In this document: piece by piece, positions 19,059 through 28,431 of the stretch
Layout of the letters: each line of letters starts with the position of its first letter
Position numbering within the stretch: the stretch's first letter is position 1
From: an uncultured Sediminibacterium sp.
Lineage (GTDB): Bacteria > Bacteroidota > Bacteroidia > Chitinophagales > Chitinophagaceae
Direction of reading: 5' to 3'
Length of the DNA stretch: 64,000 nucleotides
Assembly (NCBI RefSeq): GCF_946481145.1
Contig: NZ_CAMLMJ010000010.1
Location: 1-64,000, forward strand
Made by a program: the position numbers and the translations under genes
The notes under the pieces: model-generated
Told to the model about the DNA's origin: nothing
What the model saw: the letters and a program-made list of their open reading frames with translations, nothing else
Database searches by the model: none

Positions 19059-20051
19059 TTATAAAATTTTATTAATCTTTTGCTCGATCATCATAAAATC
19101 GGCAAGTACCATTGCAGTAACCGCTTCCAGCACCACGGGTACGCGTAAGGCAATACATAAATCATGTCTTCCTTTTACAGAAAACCCTTCCACCTGTCCG
19201 GTCTCCCAATTCCAGGTTTGTTGTTCTTTAGGCGTTGATGATGTTGGCTTCACTACAACCCTATACACCAGTTCATTGCCATTGGTAATGCCCCCTACAA
19301 CCCCACCCGCATGATTGGTGGCAGTAGTACCATTGGCATCCATTATGGCATCATTATGTTCAGTACCAAACATCCTGGCTGCGGCAAACCCGGCCCCAAA
19401 TTCAACGCCTTTTATGGCAGGAATGGAAAATACAGCATGTGACAGTACCGATTCAATTGAATCGAAAAAATGCTCCCCCAATCCAACAGGTAATCCATTA
19501 GCCCGACACTCCACAATTCCCCCAATACTATCTTTCTGGTCAATAGCCAGTTGAAGTCCTTTTTCGAGGTCTTTCTCTCCCCCTATTTCAAGAATACTGG
19601 CAGTAACAGTGATATTTTGAAGCAGTTTTTTTGCAATTACGCCCGCAGCCACCAGGCATACGGTTAACCTTCCGCTGAAATGTCCACCCCCTCTATAATC
19701 TTCATAACCCCCATATTTAGCATTTGCGGTAAAATCAGCATGTCCCGGACGCGGAACCGCCCTTTGCTTTTCGTAATCACCGCTCCGGGTATTATTATTC
19801 TCAAATAAGATGGTTAGCGGCGCTCCGGTCGTTTTACCATTAAATAGCCCTGTTTTAAAAATGGGAATATCATCTTCTTTTCTTGGCGTAGTACCTTTCT
19901 GCACCCCTCCTTTTCTCCTTTCAATATCAGGCATAAAGTCTTCAATAGACAGGGCAAGTCCTGCCGGACAACCATCCAGCACTAGTCCAACACAATCACC
20001 GTGCGACTCCCCGAAAATATGGATCCTGAAAATGCGTCCGAATGAGTTCAA
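19059..20051 (-). CDS. aroC: Chorismate synthase
   Basis: Last enzyme of the common shikimate pathway; converts EPSP to chorismate with reduced FMN. Conserved segments are GRIFRIHIFGESHGDCVG, RRKGGVQKGTTPRKEDD, RPGHADFTANAKYGG and YRGGGHFSGRLTV. The central NHAGGVVGGITNGNELVYRVVVKPTSS region matches the family. At 330 aa it is somewhat shorter than usual (about 350-390), because the C-terminal end is trimmed, but all FMN and substrate signatures remain. The start at 20051 is preceded by a 7-nt-period array. It is cotranscribed with aroA upstream and DUF952 downstream. Confidence 0.95.
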   Translation of the reverse strand: MNSFGRIFRIHIFGESHGDCVGLVLDGCPAGLALSIEDFMPDIERRKGGVQKGTTPRKEDDIPIFKTGLFNGKTTGAPLTILFENNNTRSGDYEKQRAVPRPGHADFTANAKYGGYEDYRGGGHFSGRLTVCLVAAGVIAKKLLQNITVTASILEIGGEKDLEKGLQLAIDQKDSIGGIVECRANGLPVGLGEHFFDSIESVLSHAVFSIPAIKGVEFGAGFAAARMFGTEHNDAIMDANGTTATNHAGGVVGGITNGNELVYRVVVKPTSSTPKEQQTWNWETGQVEGFSVKGRHDLCIALRVPVVLEAVTAMVLADFMMIEQKINKIL

Positions 20052-20055
20052 AATT

Positions 20056-20107
20056 TAAGGTTTTTAGGGGTTAGGGATTAGGTGTTAGGTATTAGGTGTT
20101 AGGTTGT
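20056..20107. repeat. Heptanucleotide array (TTAGGTG type)
   Basis: Six 7-nt units (TTAGGGG, TTAGGGA, TTAGGTG, TTAGGTA, TTAGGTG, TTAGGTT) fill the 71-nt gap between aroA and aroC. Here there is no inverted partner array. Confidence 0.9.
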
Positions 20108-20122
20108 TGGCTTTGGTGGAGA

Positions 20123-21394
20123 TTAATCAATGATAATATCTGCACCCAATTGTTTTAAATGATCATAAAAATCGGGATAGGATTTATTGATGGCATCGGC
20201 ATCCTGAATGGTTACCGTGCCCTCAGCTTTTAATGCAGCTACGGCACAGGCCATCGCGATGCGGTGATCATGTCTTGAATGAACTATTCCAGCTTTCACT
20301 CCCGTTCCGCCTTTTACGAGCATCAGGTCATCCTGTAATACTATTTCAATACCCAATTTAGCAAACTCTTCCTGTAATGTCAGACCACGGTCACTTTCTT
20401 TATGCGCCAGTCGGCTAACGCCCTCAATAACCGTAGTACCATCACAATAAGCTGCCAGGGCTACCAGTGGCGGAAACAGGTCAGGACAATCAGTCGCATT
20501 AAAGTGAAATGCCTGTAAAGGCAATGGCGAAACTTCAATTTGTTTTTCCTGTACAGATAAACGACAACCACAATCTATCAAAGCCTGTAATATAGCTTTA
20601 TCGGCCTGGGTCGAAAAAACATCGAGTCCTGTTACGGTTATACCACCGGCAACAGCCCCTGCTACCAAAAGAAATGCTGCCCCACTCCAGTCGCCTTCTA
20701 CAGCGTAGCTGCGTGTTTCGGCTTCATTGATCTGCCTGCCATGAAAATCAAATCGCTCATACTGCTCATGCGTTACTTTCCAACCAAAATCCTGCATTAC
20801 TTTCAATGTAAGATCAATATAAGGCTTGCTTTTTAGATCCCGTACCCGAATAGAAGCCCCATTTGCACCAGCCGCACCAAATGCCATCAATAGTCCGGTT
20901 AAAAACTGAGAGCTTAGTGAACCATCCACTTCAATATTGCCAGGTTGTAATGGCCCTTGTATCTGTAAGGGTAATTTACCCTCATTCGATTGTATCTGTA
21001 CATTCAGTTGAGGAAGTATCTCATCAAAAAAATGCATAGGTCTTGTGGTAAGGCTGCCACTACCATTAATTGTTAGTGCCTGTTCACTCAATGCTACAAT
21101 AGGTGTAAACATGCGTATACCCAATCCACTCTCCCCACAATTAATTTCGGCACTCACTGGGTTAATCCCATTTGAATAAATCAGCAGATCACCATTTTCT
21201 TCAAATGAAATGGTTGCACCCAGCTTCTGAATTACATCAAGCGCTGCAAGGTCATCGTTGCTTTTGCCGGGGTTAATGATTCTGGTAGTACCTTTTGTTA
21301 ATAATGCAGCAGCACAAGCCCTTTGCATACTGCTTTTACCTGCCGCTGCCCTTATATTTCCATGAATCGAAGATGACTGTATACTTACCTGCAT
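20123..21394 (-). CDS. aroA: 3-phosphoshikimate 1-carboxyvinyltransferase (EPSP synthase)
   Basis: Sixth shikimate step: joins phosphoenolpyruvate to shikimate-3-phosphate. Recognisable parts are the substrate-binding GKSSMQRACAAALL near residue 18, GESGLGIRMF, TRPMHFFDEILPQL, the hinge LSSQFLTGLLMAFG, DCPDLFPPLVALA, RLAHKESDR and SRHDHRIAMACAVAALKAEG. The 423-aa length is normal. It lies 37 nt after aroB in the operon. Confidence 0.95.
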   Translation of the reverse strand: MQVSIQSSSIHGNIRAAAGKSSMQRACAAALLTKGTTRIINPGKSNDDLAALDVIQKLGATISFEENGDLLIYSNGINPVSAEINCGESGLGIRMFTPIVALSEQALTINGSGSLTTRPMHFFDEILPQLNVQIQSNEGKLPLQIQGPLQPGNIEVDGSLSSQFLTGLLMAFGAAGANGASIRVRDLKSKPYIDLTLKVMQDFGWKVTHEQYERFDFHGRQINEAETRSYAVEGDWSGAAFLLVAGAVAGGITVTGLDVFSTQADKAILQALIDCGCRLSVQEKQIEVSPLPLQAFHFNATDCPDLFPPLVALAAYCDGTTVIEGVSRLAHKESDRGLTLQEEFAKLGIEIVLQDDLMLVKGGTGVKAGIVHSRHDHRIAMACAVAALKAEGTVTIQDADAINKSYPDFYDHLKQLGADIIID

Positions 21395-21431
21395 AAATAA
21401 TAAGCTGAATTACTGCCCTGCAGCAATCGCA

Positions 21432-22451
21432 TTAAAACTGTTTGAAAATTTCTTCCAATTGAACAAACAACAATGGCTGCACCACACCCTTTCCGGTTTT
21501 TTCCAGCAGGATGTATTGTATACTCACGCTGTCCTTCTTTTTATCCTTCTGTAAAACTTTAAAAGCTTTTTTCTTGTCGAACTCTGCCATTGTTGGCAAC
21601 CCATACCGGGTTAAGAGGTTCATAACCTGATCAGCATCTTTATACCCTTTTAACTGCTGCGACATAATTGCAGCGTAGGTCATACCAATACTGATGGCCT
21701 GTCCGTGACTAAGCTCATACATGTTTTCAATAGCATGTCCAAGCGTATGTCCAAAGTTGAGTAGTTTACGTTCACCGCTTTCAAACTCATCACCCAGTAC
21801 CACTTTGGTTTTGATCATGGCATTTCGCTCAACCAGTTGTGACAGTAGTTTTTTGTCTTGCTGGTATTGCTTCAATGTATGCTGCTGCAGTTGTTTAAAC
21901 ATGGCGGCATCTTTAATGCAGGCATGTTTAATAATTTCTGCAAAACCATTTCTCCATTCAGCAAGTGGCAAGGAAGCAAGCATACTATAGTCGTATAAAA
22001 GAAAAGAGGGTTGGCGAATCAATCCCACCATATTCTTGTAAACGCCTACATCAATACCATTTTTTCCTCCGATGGAAGCATCAACCATGGCTAATAAACT
22101 GGTGGGTACAAAACCAAACTCAATGCCGCGCATATAAATACCGGCTACATATCCTGTGATATCTGTAACAACACCTCCGCCAACACCCACAAGTATGGTT
22201 TTTCGGTCAGCACCCATTTCGATTAGCTGATCAATCAACACATCTACTGTTTGCTGAATTTTATAAGCTTCTCCGGGTTTTAGCACAATGGTGTTCCACC
22301 CTTTGAATTTCTTTTTATGGGCCTTGAAAACATGTTCATCTGTAACGAGTACAGCTTTTTCCTTGCCGGCTATTTTATCCAGCAGGTCGAAAGATGCATC
22401 GAAATAATACTGAACCGTTTTGGTTGCAAATTGAAAGCTTCTTTTTTTCAT
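21432..22451 (-). CDS. aroB: 3-dehydroquinate synthase
   Basis: NAD- and metal-dependent cyclisation of DAHP to 3-dehydroquinate. The 339-aa protein shows the NAD-binding GVGGGVVTDITGYVAGIYMRG block, FVPTSLLAMVDASIGGKNGIDV and KNMVGLIRQP, plus the metal-ligand regions NFGHTLGHAIE and HGQAISIGM. Dehydroquinate dehydratase, shikimate dehydrogenase and shikimate kinase are not in this window. It starts 26 nt after the DAHP synthase gene. Confidence 0.95.
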   Translation of the reverse strand: MKKRSFQFATKTVQYYFDASFDLLDKIAGKEKAVLVTDEHVFKAHKKKFKGWNTIVLKPGEAYKIQQTVDVLIDQLIEMGADRKTILVGVGGGVVTDITGYVAGIYMRGIEFGFVPTSLLAMVDASIGGKNGIDVGVYKNMVGLIRQPSFLLYDYSMLASLPLAEWRNGFAEIIKHACIKDAAMFKQLQQHTLKQYQQDKKLLSQLVERNAMIKTKVVLGDEFESGERKLLNFGHTLGHAIENMYELSHGQAISIGMTYAAIMSQQLKGYKDADQVMNLLTRYGLPTMAEFDKKKAFKVLQKDKKKDSVSIQYILLEKTGKGVVQPLLFVQLEEIFKQF

Positions 22452-22477
22452 ACCTGTTCCACATCAACCCTAATTGC

Positions 22478-23563
22478 TTAGGAGTTCATGATCTTATTCT
22501 GGTGATTGATACTTTCCATGTGTACGGCATCAAAATACTTGGTGATGAACTCACGGCTAAGTCCAAGTTTTTCTCCTTTATCAAATGCCCGATCGAGAAT
22601 GGCGTTCCAACGATTGGTTTGCAGGATAGTGATATTATTATCTTTCTTATACTGACCAATTTTATCGGCCACTTTCATTCTTTGTCCCAGTAACTGCAAT
22701 AATTCATCATCGAGTTGGTTGATTTGCTGGCGCATTTTTTCCATTGCGGCATGCAGTTCTTCGGAACTGATGTCTTCTTTACGCCAGATGATCGAGCCAA
22801 TCATTTCACCCAAACGTTCAGGTGTAACCTGCTGTTTAGCATCGCTCCAGGCATTATCCGGATCGATATGGCTTTCAATGATTAAACCATCAAAATCCAG
22901 GTCAATCGCTTTTTGTGCTACATCCATTAATATATCCCTACGACCACAGATATGAGAAGGGTCATTGATAAGCAGCATACCCGGGTTACGTCTTTTCATT
23001 TCAATTGCCAGGTGCCACATTGGGGCGTTTCTGTATTCAGTATTGCCGTAAGAGCTGAAGCCGCGGTGTATAAGACCAATATCTTCAATTCCTGATTTCG
23101 CGACGCGCTCTACTGCACCGATCCATAATTCCAAATCCGGGTTAATGGGGTTCTTAATTAATACAGGCACTTTCACTCCTTTTAATGCATCGGCAACTTC
23201 CTGCACACTAAAAGGATTAACGGTGGTACGTGCCCCGATCCATAATACATCCACATCAAAATGAAGCGCATCTTCAACTTGTTTACCGGTGGCTACTTCT
23301 ACCGCTACTGGTAATCCCGAAGCTTTTCTTGCTTGCTGCAACCAGGGCAAACCCTTGGTACCAATACCTTCAAAACTTCCCGGACGTGTTCGTGGTTTCC
23401 AGATACCTGCTCGCAGAATATCTACTTTTCCGGTAGCTGCCAGTCTGGTGGCAGTTTGAATTACCTGCTCTTCTGTCTCTGCACTGCAGGGACCAGAAAT
23501 AATCAGTGGACGTTTTTGCAATAATGCCTCCACCGCTGTCTTTTGTTCGATTGCTTGCTCCAT
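22478..23563 (-). CDS. aroF: DAHP synthase fused to chorismate mutase
   Basis: A bifunctional 361-aa enzyme. Residues about 15-260 are a type I-beta (KDO8P-synthase-like) DAHP synthase with GPCSAETEEQV, RAGIWKPRTRPGSFEGIG, VEVATGKQVEDAL, DVLWIGARTTVNP and NDPSHICGRRD. Residues about 270-355 are an AroQ-type chorismate mutase (AMEKMRQQINQLDDELLQLL, RMKVADKIGQYK). The fusion joins the first step of the pathway to the branch-point mutase and usually allows prephenate or product feedback. It is the first gene after the DEAD-box insertion and is preceded by a palindromic repeat array. Confidence 0.95.
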   Translation of the reverse strand: MEQAIEQKTAVEALLQKRPLIISGPCSAETEEQVIQTATRLAATGKVDILRAGIWKPRTRPGSFEGIGTKGLPWLQQARKASGLPVAVEVATGKQVEDALHFDVDVLWIGARTTVNPFSVQEVADALKGVKVPVLIKNPINPDLELWIGAVERVAKSGIEDIGLIHRGFSSYGNTEYRNAPMWHLAIEMKRRNPGMLLINDPSHICGRRDILMDVAQKAIDLDFDGLIIESHIDPDNAWSDAKQQVTPERLGEMIGSIIWRKEDISSEELHAAMEKMRQQINQLDDELLQLLGQRMKVADKIGQYKKDNNITILQTNRWNAILDRAFDKGEKLGLSREFITKYFDAVHMESINHQNKIMNS

Positions 23564-23585
23564 AAAATTAAAATGTATGATGTCA

Positions 23586-23661
23586 CATATCAGATGTCAG
23601 ATATCAGATGTCAGATGTATTATTTGATCTATTTCAAATCTGACATCTGCCATCTGACTTC
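23586..23661. repeat. Inverted heptanucleotide arrays (CAGATGT / ATCTGAC)
   Basis: Four CAGATGT-type 7-nt units (about 23591-23618) face three ATCTGAC/ATCTGCC units (about 23637-23657). They can pair into a hairpin between the DEAD-box helicase and the DAHP synthase gene. Confidence 0.9.
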
Positions 23662-23672
23662 TTAAAATGCTA

Positions 23673-25364
23673 CTATTCCTCTCCTCTCCTTGGTTTTCTG
23701 CCACCGCCGCTGTCTGCGTCGTTCATCCGGATTCTTCTGCCTTTGTAGTTTTTACCATCAAGGGCACGGATCATTTGATTGGCAGCTCCTTTATCTATTT
23801 CAATCCAACTGTTCATATCTTTCATGTCAATTCTTCCTAACACATCTTTTTTCAAATCGCTCATGTCAAGAATAAACTGCAGGAAGCTGGCTTTGTAGAA
23901 ACCGTCTTTTGTACCAAGGTTTACAAAGAGGCGACTAAACCCACCACCACGTTTGTATTCTTTACGATTATCCCCTTTTCCTACATCACGACGGCGGCCC
24001 TGATCGCCTGCGTCACTTTGTTCTTTTCTGCTTCTCTCACGGAAATTGAGATCTTCTGCATTTTCATAATACTTGAGGAAACGATCGAATTCCATTGCGG
24101 CTACGCGTTTCAACACTTCTTCCTTGCTCACATCGGCAAATTTTTCTGCCAGCATGGGAACATAGGTTTCATAGTCGCCATGACTGATATCTGCCGACAG
24201 TAATTTATCCATGAAATGGAAGAACTGTTTACGGCATACATCTTTACCACTCGGAATATCCAGCTTATGGAATCTGGAGTTATTGATGCGTTCTATTTGT
24301 TTCAGGCGATACATTTCCCTGCTGTGGACAATAGAAATACATATACCTACATTACCTGCTCTACCTGTTCTTCCGCTTCTGTGTGTGTACACTTCAACAT
24401 CATCGGGTAATTCGTAGTTGATTACATGGGTAATACCCTGCACATCGATACCACGCGCAGCAACATCAGTTGCAATAAGTAATTGCAGGCTCTTGTCTCT
24501 GAATTGTCCCATTACCTTATCACGCTGAGCCTGGGTAAGATCGCCATGTAAAGCATCGATATCATATCCTTCGCGTGTAAGACGCTCAGAAATTTCCTGT
24601 GCATCTATTTTAGTACGGGTAAAAATGATACCATAGATACCGGGATTAAAATCAATGATTCTTTTCAGTGTTTCATAACGATGCTGTGAACTGGTTACAT
24701 AGTACTGGTGATCGATGCTTTTGTTAGCAGTGTTTACCTTACCTACTGTAACTTCTGCAGGTTCTTTCATGTAACGCTTGCTCACTTTCCTGATTTCAGG
24801 AGGCATGGTTGCACTGAAGAGCCATGTACTTTCTCGCTGAGGGGTATTTTTCAGGATAAATTCAATATCATCCTGAAAGCCCATGTTCAGCATTTCATCA
24901 GCCTCATCAAGCACTACATACTTAATTTCTTCCAGGTTGATTGCTTTTCTTTCAATCAGATCAATCAATCGGCCCGGTGTAGCTACTACAATCTGTGTTC
25001 CTCTTTTGAGGTCGCGAATTTGTAAACCAATTGACGCGCCTCCATAAACTGCTACTACCGAAACTCCGGTCATATATTTTTTAAACAGCTCTATTTCTTT
25101 TACGATCTGTAAACAGAGTTCGCGTGTAGGGCATATCACTAATGCCTGTGGGTGTTTTGCTTTTGCGTCGATCACATGTAAGAGTGGTAAACCAAAAGCA
25201 GCCGTTTTACCTGTTCCAGTTTGAGCCAGACCAATAAAGTCTTTCGTACCACTCAACAGAATGGGTATTGCCTGTTCCTGAATCTGGGTTGGGTTCACAT
25301 ACCCCAACTCATCGGTTGCCTGAACCAATCTCGCATCAATTCCTAACGCTTCAAATGTCGTCAT
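23673..25364 (-). CDS. DEAD-box RNA helicase with DbpA-type RNA-binding domain
   Basis: A 563-aa ATP-dependent RNA helicase for RNA remodelling, of the CshA/DeaD type. Motifs in order: NPTQIQEQAIP (Q motif), AQTGTGKTAAF (I), PTRELCLQI (Ia), VATPGRLIDL, VLDEADEML (II), LFSATMPPE (III), TDVAARGIDVQGI and HRSGRTGRAG (VI). A basic Arg/Gly/Asp-rich linker precedes a DbpA-type C-terminal RNA-binding domain (FVNLGTKDGFYKASFLQFIL ... NYKGRRIRMN). The ATG at 25364 (MTTFEALGID) is chosen over one six codons upstream. It interrupts the aromatic operon and is flanked on both sides by palindromic repeats. Confidence 0.93.
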   Translation of the reverse strand: MTTFEALGIDARLVQATDELGYVNPTQIQEQAIPILLSGTKDFIGLAQTGTGKTAAFGLPLLHVIDAKAKHPQALVICPTRELCLQIVKEIELFKKYMTGVSVVAVYGGASIGLQIRDLKRGTQIVVATPGRLIDLIERKAINLEEIKYVVLDEADEMLNMGFQDDIEFILKNTPQRESTWLFSATMPPEIRKVSKRYMKEPAEVTVGKVNTANKSIDHQYYVTSSQHRYETLKRIIDFNPGIYGIIFTRTKIDAQEISERLTREGYDIDALHGDLTQAQRDKVMGQFRDKSLQLLIATDVAARGIDVQGITHVINYELPDDVEVYTHRSGRTGRAGNVGICISIVHSREMYRLKQIERINNSRFHKLDIPSGKDVCRKQFFHFMDKLLSADISHGDYETYVPMLAEKFADVSKEEVLKRVAAMEFDRFLKYYENAEDLNFRERSRKEQSDAGDQGRRRDVGKGDNRKEYKRGGGFSRLFVNLGTKDGFYKASFLQFILDMSDLKKDVLGRIDMKDMNSWIEIDKGAANQMIRALDGKNYKGRRIRMNDADSGGGRKPRRGEE

Positions 25365-25431
25365 GTATAAATTTTTTTGCAAAGTTACCCAATATCAGGG
25401 GCTTTGCGGGTTTTATTTGGGAACAGAGCCG

Positions 25432-25497
25432 GTGAATGGTCAATGGTGAATTGTCAATATGAATACACCTATTCACCATTCACCATTGACCATTCAC
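25432..25497. repeat. Inverted heptanucleotide arrays (GTGAATG / ATTCACC)
   Basis: A perfect 20-bp inverted repeat (arms 25432-25451 and 25478-25497) is built from 7-nt units GTGAATG, GTCAATG, GTGAATT and their complements. It lies between tyrA and the helicase gene, five bases from the tyrA stop, and could terminate or attenuate transcription. Confidence 0.93.
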
Positions 25498-25502
25498 GCC
25501 CC

Positions 25503-26342
25503 CTATTTCAAAATTCTCCTAATCCCATTCGCATGTTCAATCAATTCCTGGAGGTAATCGAAATTCTCTTTTTCCAGACAGGCTTTGAACTTGCGTAATT
25601 GGGCAATGTGTTCATTTAGTACGTCCAGCACATTATCCCGGTTTTGCATAAAAATCGGAACCCACATAGCTGGGTTACTTTTGGCCAGTCGAACGGTACT
25701 TTCAAAACCACCGCTGGCCAGTTCGAAAATGGCATCTTCTTCTCTTTCCTTCTCTAATACGGTATTGGCCAGCGCAAATGAAGTAATATGTGAAATATGA
25801 CTCACATAAGCCACATGTACATCATGGTCATCGGCCTTCATGTATAGTAAGTGCATGCCCAATGTTTTGTAAACATTTTCTACCAGTTCAACCGCATCTG
25901 TATCACTTTCTTCCTTCGAGCATATTACAGTTGCCTTATCGGCAAATGCGGTACTTATAGCTGCATCCGGGCCACTGTATTCTGTACCCCACATTGGGTG
26001 TGTTGCCACGAATCTTCCTCTCTTTGGATGGTTTGCCACAGATTCACAGATGACTTTTTTGGTAGACCCTACATCCATTACCACCTGTTTTGAAACCATG
26101 TCCAAAATACCCGGCAACAGCGCTTCAGCAGCATCAATAGGTGTAGCTAGTACAATTAGATCTGAATCAGCAATTGCTTTAGGCAAAGATTCAATGGCAT
26201 CTGCCAGTCCAAGTTCCAGGGCGCGTTTAGCGTGTTTTTCATTCTGTTCCACGCCGGTTACAAAAGATGCAACTCCCTTTGCCTTTAAGGTAAGTGAGAG
26301 TGAGCCTCCAATTAAACCGGTTCCGATAATTGTAATCCTCAT
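25503..26342 (-). CDS. tyrA: Prephenate dehydrogenase
   Basis: NAD(P)-dependent oxidative decarboxylation of prephenate to 4-hydroxyphenylpyruvate, the tyrosine branch. The 279-aa protein begins with a Rossmann motif (IIGTGLIGGSLSLTLKAKG). It contains the catalytic-region HPMWGTEYSGPDAA with its histidine, and VAYVSHISHITSFALANTV. No chorismate mutase or ACT domain is attached; the mutase is on the DAHP synthase protein. The start overlaps the aminotransferase stop by 4 nt, so they are translationally coupled. Confidence 0.94.
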   Translation of the reverse strand: MRITIIGTGLIGGSLSLTLKAKGVASFVTGVEQNEKHAKRALELGLADAIESLPKAIADSDLIVLATPIDAAEALLPGILDMVSKQVVMDVGSTKKVICESVANHPKRGRFVATHPMWGTEYSGPDAAISTAFADKATVICSKEESDTDAVELVENVYKTLGMHLLYMKADDHDVHVAYVSHISHITSFALANTVLEKEREEDAIFELASGGFESTVRLAKSNPAMWVPIFMQNRDNVLDVLNEHIAQLRKFKACLEKENFDYLQELIEHANGIRRILK

Positions 26343-27505
26343 TTTACTAATCTTGTTTTGATGCGTTGAATAGCTTCTTCAAATTTTTCTATACTTCCAC
26401 AAAGACTCACCCTGATATATCCATTACCGGCATCACCAAATATGCCACCGGGGGTAATGAATACGGAAGCTTCATACAATACTTTATCACTCAAGGCAAA
26501 ACCATCGGTAAAAGTTGCCGGAATTTTAGCCCAAACAAACATGCCTACCTGACCAGTTGCATAACTACAGTTCAGCAGGTCTAGCATTTCAAAAACCTTG
26601 GTCCTTCGTTCTGCATAAATAGTATTGATTGAATCGTACCAGTCTTTTCCCAGTTCCAAAGCTTTTGCCGCTGCCAGTTGAACCGGAAGAAACATCCCGC
26701 TATCCATATTGCTTTTGAAACGAAGCACTTCATCAATCCTTTCTTTGGCCGCTGCCAGCATTCCTACCCTCCATCCTGCCATATTCGAACTTTTACTAAG
26801 CGAATTAAGTTCCAGTACGACTTCTTTTGCACCAGGAATGCTCAATAAGCTCACTGGTTGTTCATTTAAGATGAAGCTATATGGATTATCATGACAGATC
26901 AGGATATTATGTTTCTGTGCAAACGCAATCAGCCTTTCAAAGAAACTGGCAGAGGGTAATTGTCCCGTAGGCATATGCGGGTAATTCACCCACATCAGTT
27001 TTACTTTCGACAGGTCTGATTGTGCCAATGCATCCAGGTCTGGTTGCCAGTTATGCTCTTCCGATAAAGTATAGGGCACTGGCCTTGCACCAGCCAATTT
27101 AACGGCACTGCTATAAGTAGGGTATCCCGGATTAGGTATCAAAGCTTCATCGCCATCATTGAGGTAAGTCATGCAGATATGCATGATCCCTTCCTTACTA
27201 CCAATAAGCGGTAATATTTCTGTTTCCGGATCAAGTGAAACACCATACCATTGCTGATACCAGGTTACAACTGCTTTGCGTAAAACCGGAGATCCTTTAT
27301 AGCTCTGGTAAGCATGTACATTGGGTTGTGCCGCAGTATCCTGCAATACCCGAATCACTTCAGGATGTGGGGGCAGGTCTGGGCTACCGATTCCCAAATT
27401 GAGTATATCTTTCCCAGCTTTGTTAAGCGTATCAATTTCACGCAGTTTTTGCGAGAAATAATACTCTCCGATTCCATCCAGTCTATTCGCGGTCTTGATC
27501 AGCAT
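26339..27505 (-). CDS. Class I/II aminotransferase, aromatic operon
   Basis: PLP-dependent aminotransferase of 388 aa. It carries LNLGIGSPDLPPHPEV, PLIGSKEGIMH, PNPGYPTYSSAVKLAG, the NYPHMPTGQLPS loop, CHDNPYSFI, and the PLP lysine in SLSKSSNMAGWRVGM. The C-terminal arginine segment (GNGYIRVSLCGS) fits binding of an amino-acid carboxylate. Context between pheA and tyrA suggests it transaminates phenylpyruvate and hydroxyphenylpyruvate, or prephenate; the sequence alone could equally be an aspartate or LL-diaminopimelate aminotransferase. It starts 3 nt after the pheA stop. Confidence 0.88.
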   Translation of the reverse strand: MLIKTANRLDGIGEYYFSQKLREIDTLNKAGKDILNLGIGSPDLPPHPEVIRVLQDTAAQPNVHAYQSYKGSPVLRKAVVTWYQQWYGVSLDPETEILPLIGSKEGIMHICMTYLNDGDEALIPNPGYPTYSSAVKLAGARPVPYTLSEEHNWQPDLDALAQSDLSKVKLMWVNYPHMPTGQLPSASFFERLIAFAQKHNILICHDNPYSFILNEQPVSLLSIPGAKEVVLELNSLSKSSNMAGWRVGMLAAAKERIDEVLRFKSNMDSGMFLPVQLAAAKALELGKDWYDSINTIYAERRTKVFEMLDLLNCSYATGQVGMFVWAKIPATFTDGFALSDKVLYEASVFITPGGIFGDAGNGYIRVSLCGSIEKFEEAIQRIKTRLVK

Positions 27506-27508
27506 AAA

Positions 27509-28363
27509 TTATCCTTTTATAAGTTTTCCTTTCCGGTAAACCCCAAATATTTTAACGTTATTGGTAAGTGATGTTAGTGATGCCAGCACTTTATCTAACT
27601 GGCTTCTTTTTTCAAATTCCATATCAACATAGAATCCGTATTTGAAATGACTGCCTGGGATAGGCATGCTTTGCAATTTGCTCAGGTTAATGCCACCTGA
27701 TGCAATGGTGGTTAACACTTTCGATAAAGCACCTCTGGCATGATTGGTTTGAAAATAAAGGGATGCCTTATTTGCATTGGGATCCTCTTTTGCTTCGTTT
27801 GCCCGTTTTAATACCAGGAAACGGGTAACATTATTTTTCATGGTATGTATGTCAGGACCAATTACATCCAGCTTAAAAAGTTCAGCGGCGAGTTTACTTG
27901 CGATAGCTGCTGTATGTTTACTTCTGTGTTGTTGCAGGTGTTTTGCACTAAGGGCCGTATCTTCTGTTTCAACCAGTTTCCATGGATGTTGTTCCAGGTA
28001 ATCAAGGCATTGAAGTATGGCCATTGGATGACTATGTACTTCTTTGATATCTTCCAGTTTTACACCGTGGTTAACGAGTAGGTTTTGGCTGATAGATAGG
28101 TAAACTTCTCCTACAACTTTGAGTTTGCTTTTTTGAAGAAGGTTATAGTTAGGAAGGATGCTTCCGGCTATTGAATTTTCAATAGCCATTATTCCACCTG
28201 CAGATTGTTTGGCATCACCTGCTATATGAATAAGGTCGCGGAAATTCGCGCATGGAATTACTTCCACTTCTTTCCCAAAAAATGACCTGGCCGCCACCTG
28301 GTGAAAACTCCCTTCATACCCCTGAATGGCAATGCCACCTTTAATATTTCCAACTGATTTCAT
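27509..28363 (-). CDS. pheA: Prephenate dehydratase with ACT domain
   Basis: Converts prephenate to phenylpyruvate, the committed step to phenylalanine. The 284-aa protein begins MKSVGNIKGGIAIQGYEGSF; an ATG nine codons upstream is possible but less family-like. The catalytic domain runs to about residue 180 (AIENSIAGSILPNYNLL, the threonine/arginine motif NNVTRFLVL). A C-terminal ACT domain (KASLYFQTNHARGALSKVL, ESMPIPG-like LQSMPIPGSHFKYGFYVD) is the usual phenylalanine-sensing module. It is the first structural gene of the operon and lies 70 nt behind an attenuator terminator with a Phe/Tyr-rich leader peptide. Confidence 0.95.
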   Translation of the reverse strand: MKSVGNIKGGIAIQGYEGSFHQVAARSFFGKEVEVIPCANFRDLIHIAGDAKQSAGGIMAIENSIAGSILPNYNLLQKSKLKVVGEVYLSISQNLLVNHGVKLEDIKEVHSHPMAILQCLDYLEQHPWKLVETEDTALSAKHLQQHRSKHTAAIASKLAAELFKLDVIGPDIHTMKNNVTRFLVLKRANEAKEDPNANKASLYFQTNHARGALSKVLTTIASGGINLSKLQSMPIPGSHFKYGFYVDMEFEKRSQLDKVLASLTSLTNNVKIFGVYRKGKLIKG

Positions 28364-28431
28364 AAACGAAAAATTTTCTCTCCCACCCACTTCAACATTT
28401 TTATTTCTTATTGCTTATCTCTGATTACCAC

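Noticed and set aside
22478..23563. Attenuator in front of the DAHP synthase gene
   Set aside because: The gap 23564-23672 holds only a heptamer palindrome; no leader ORF rich in aromatic codons and no T-tract terminator was found.
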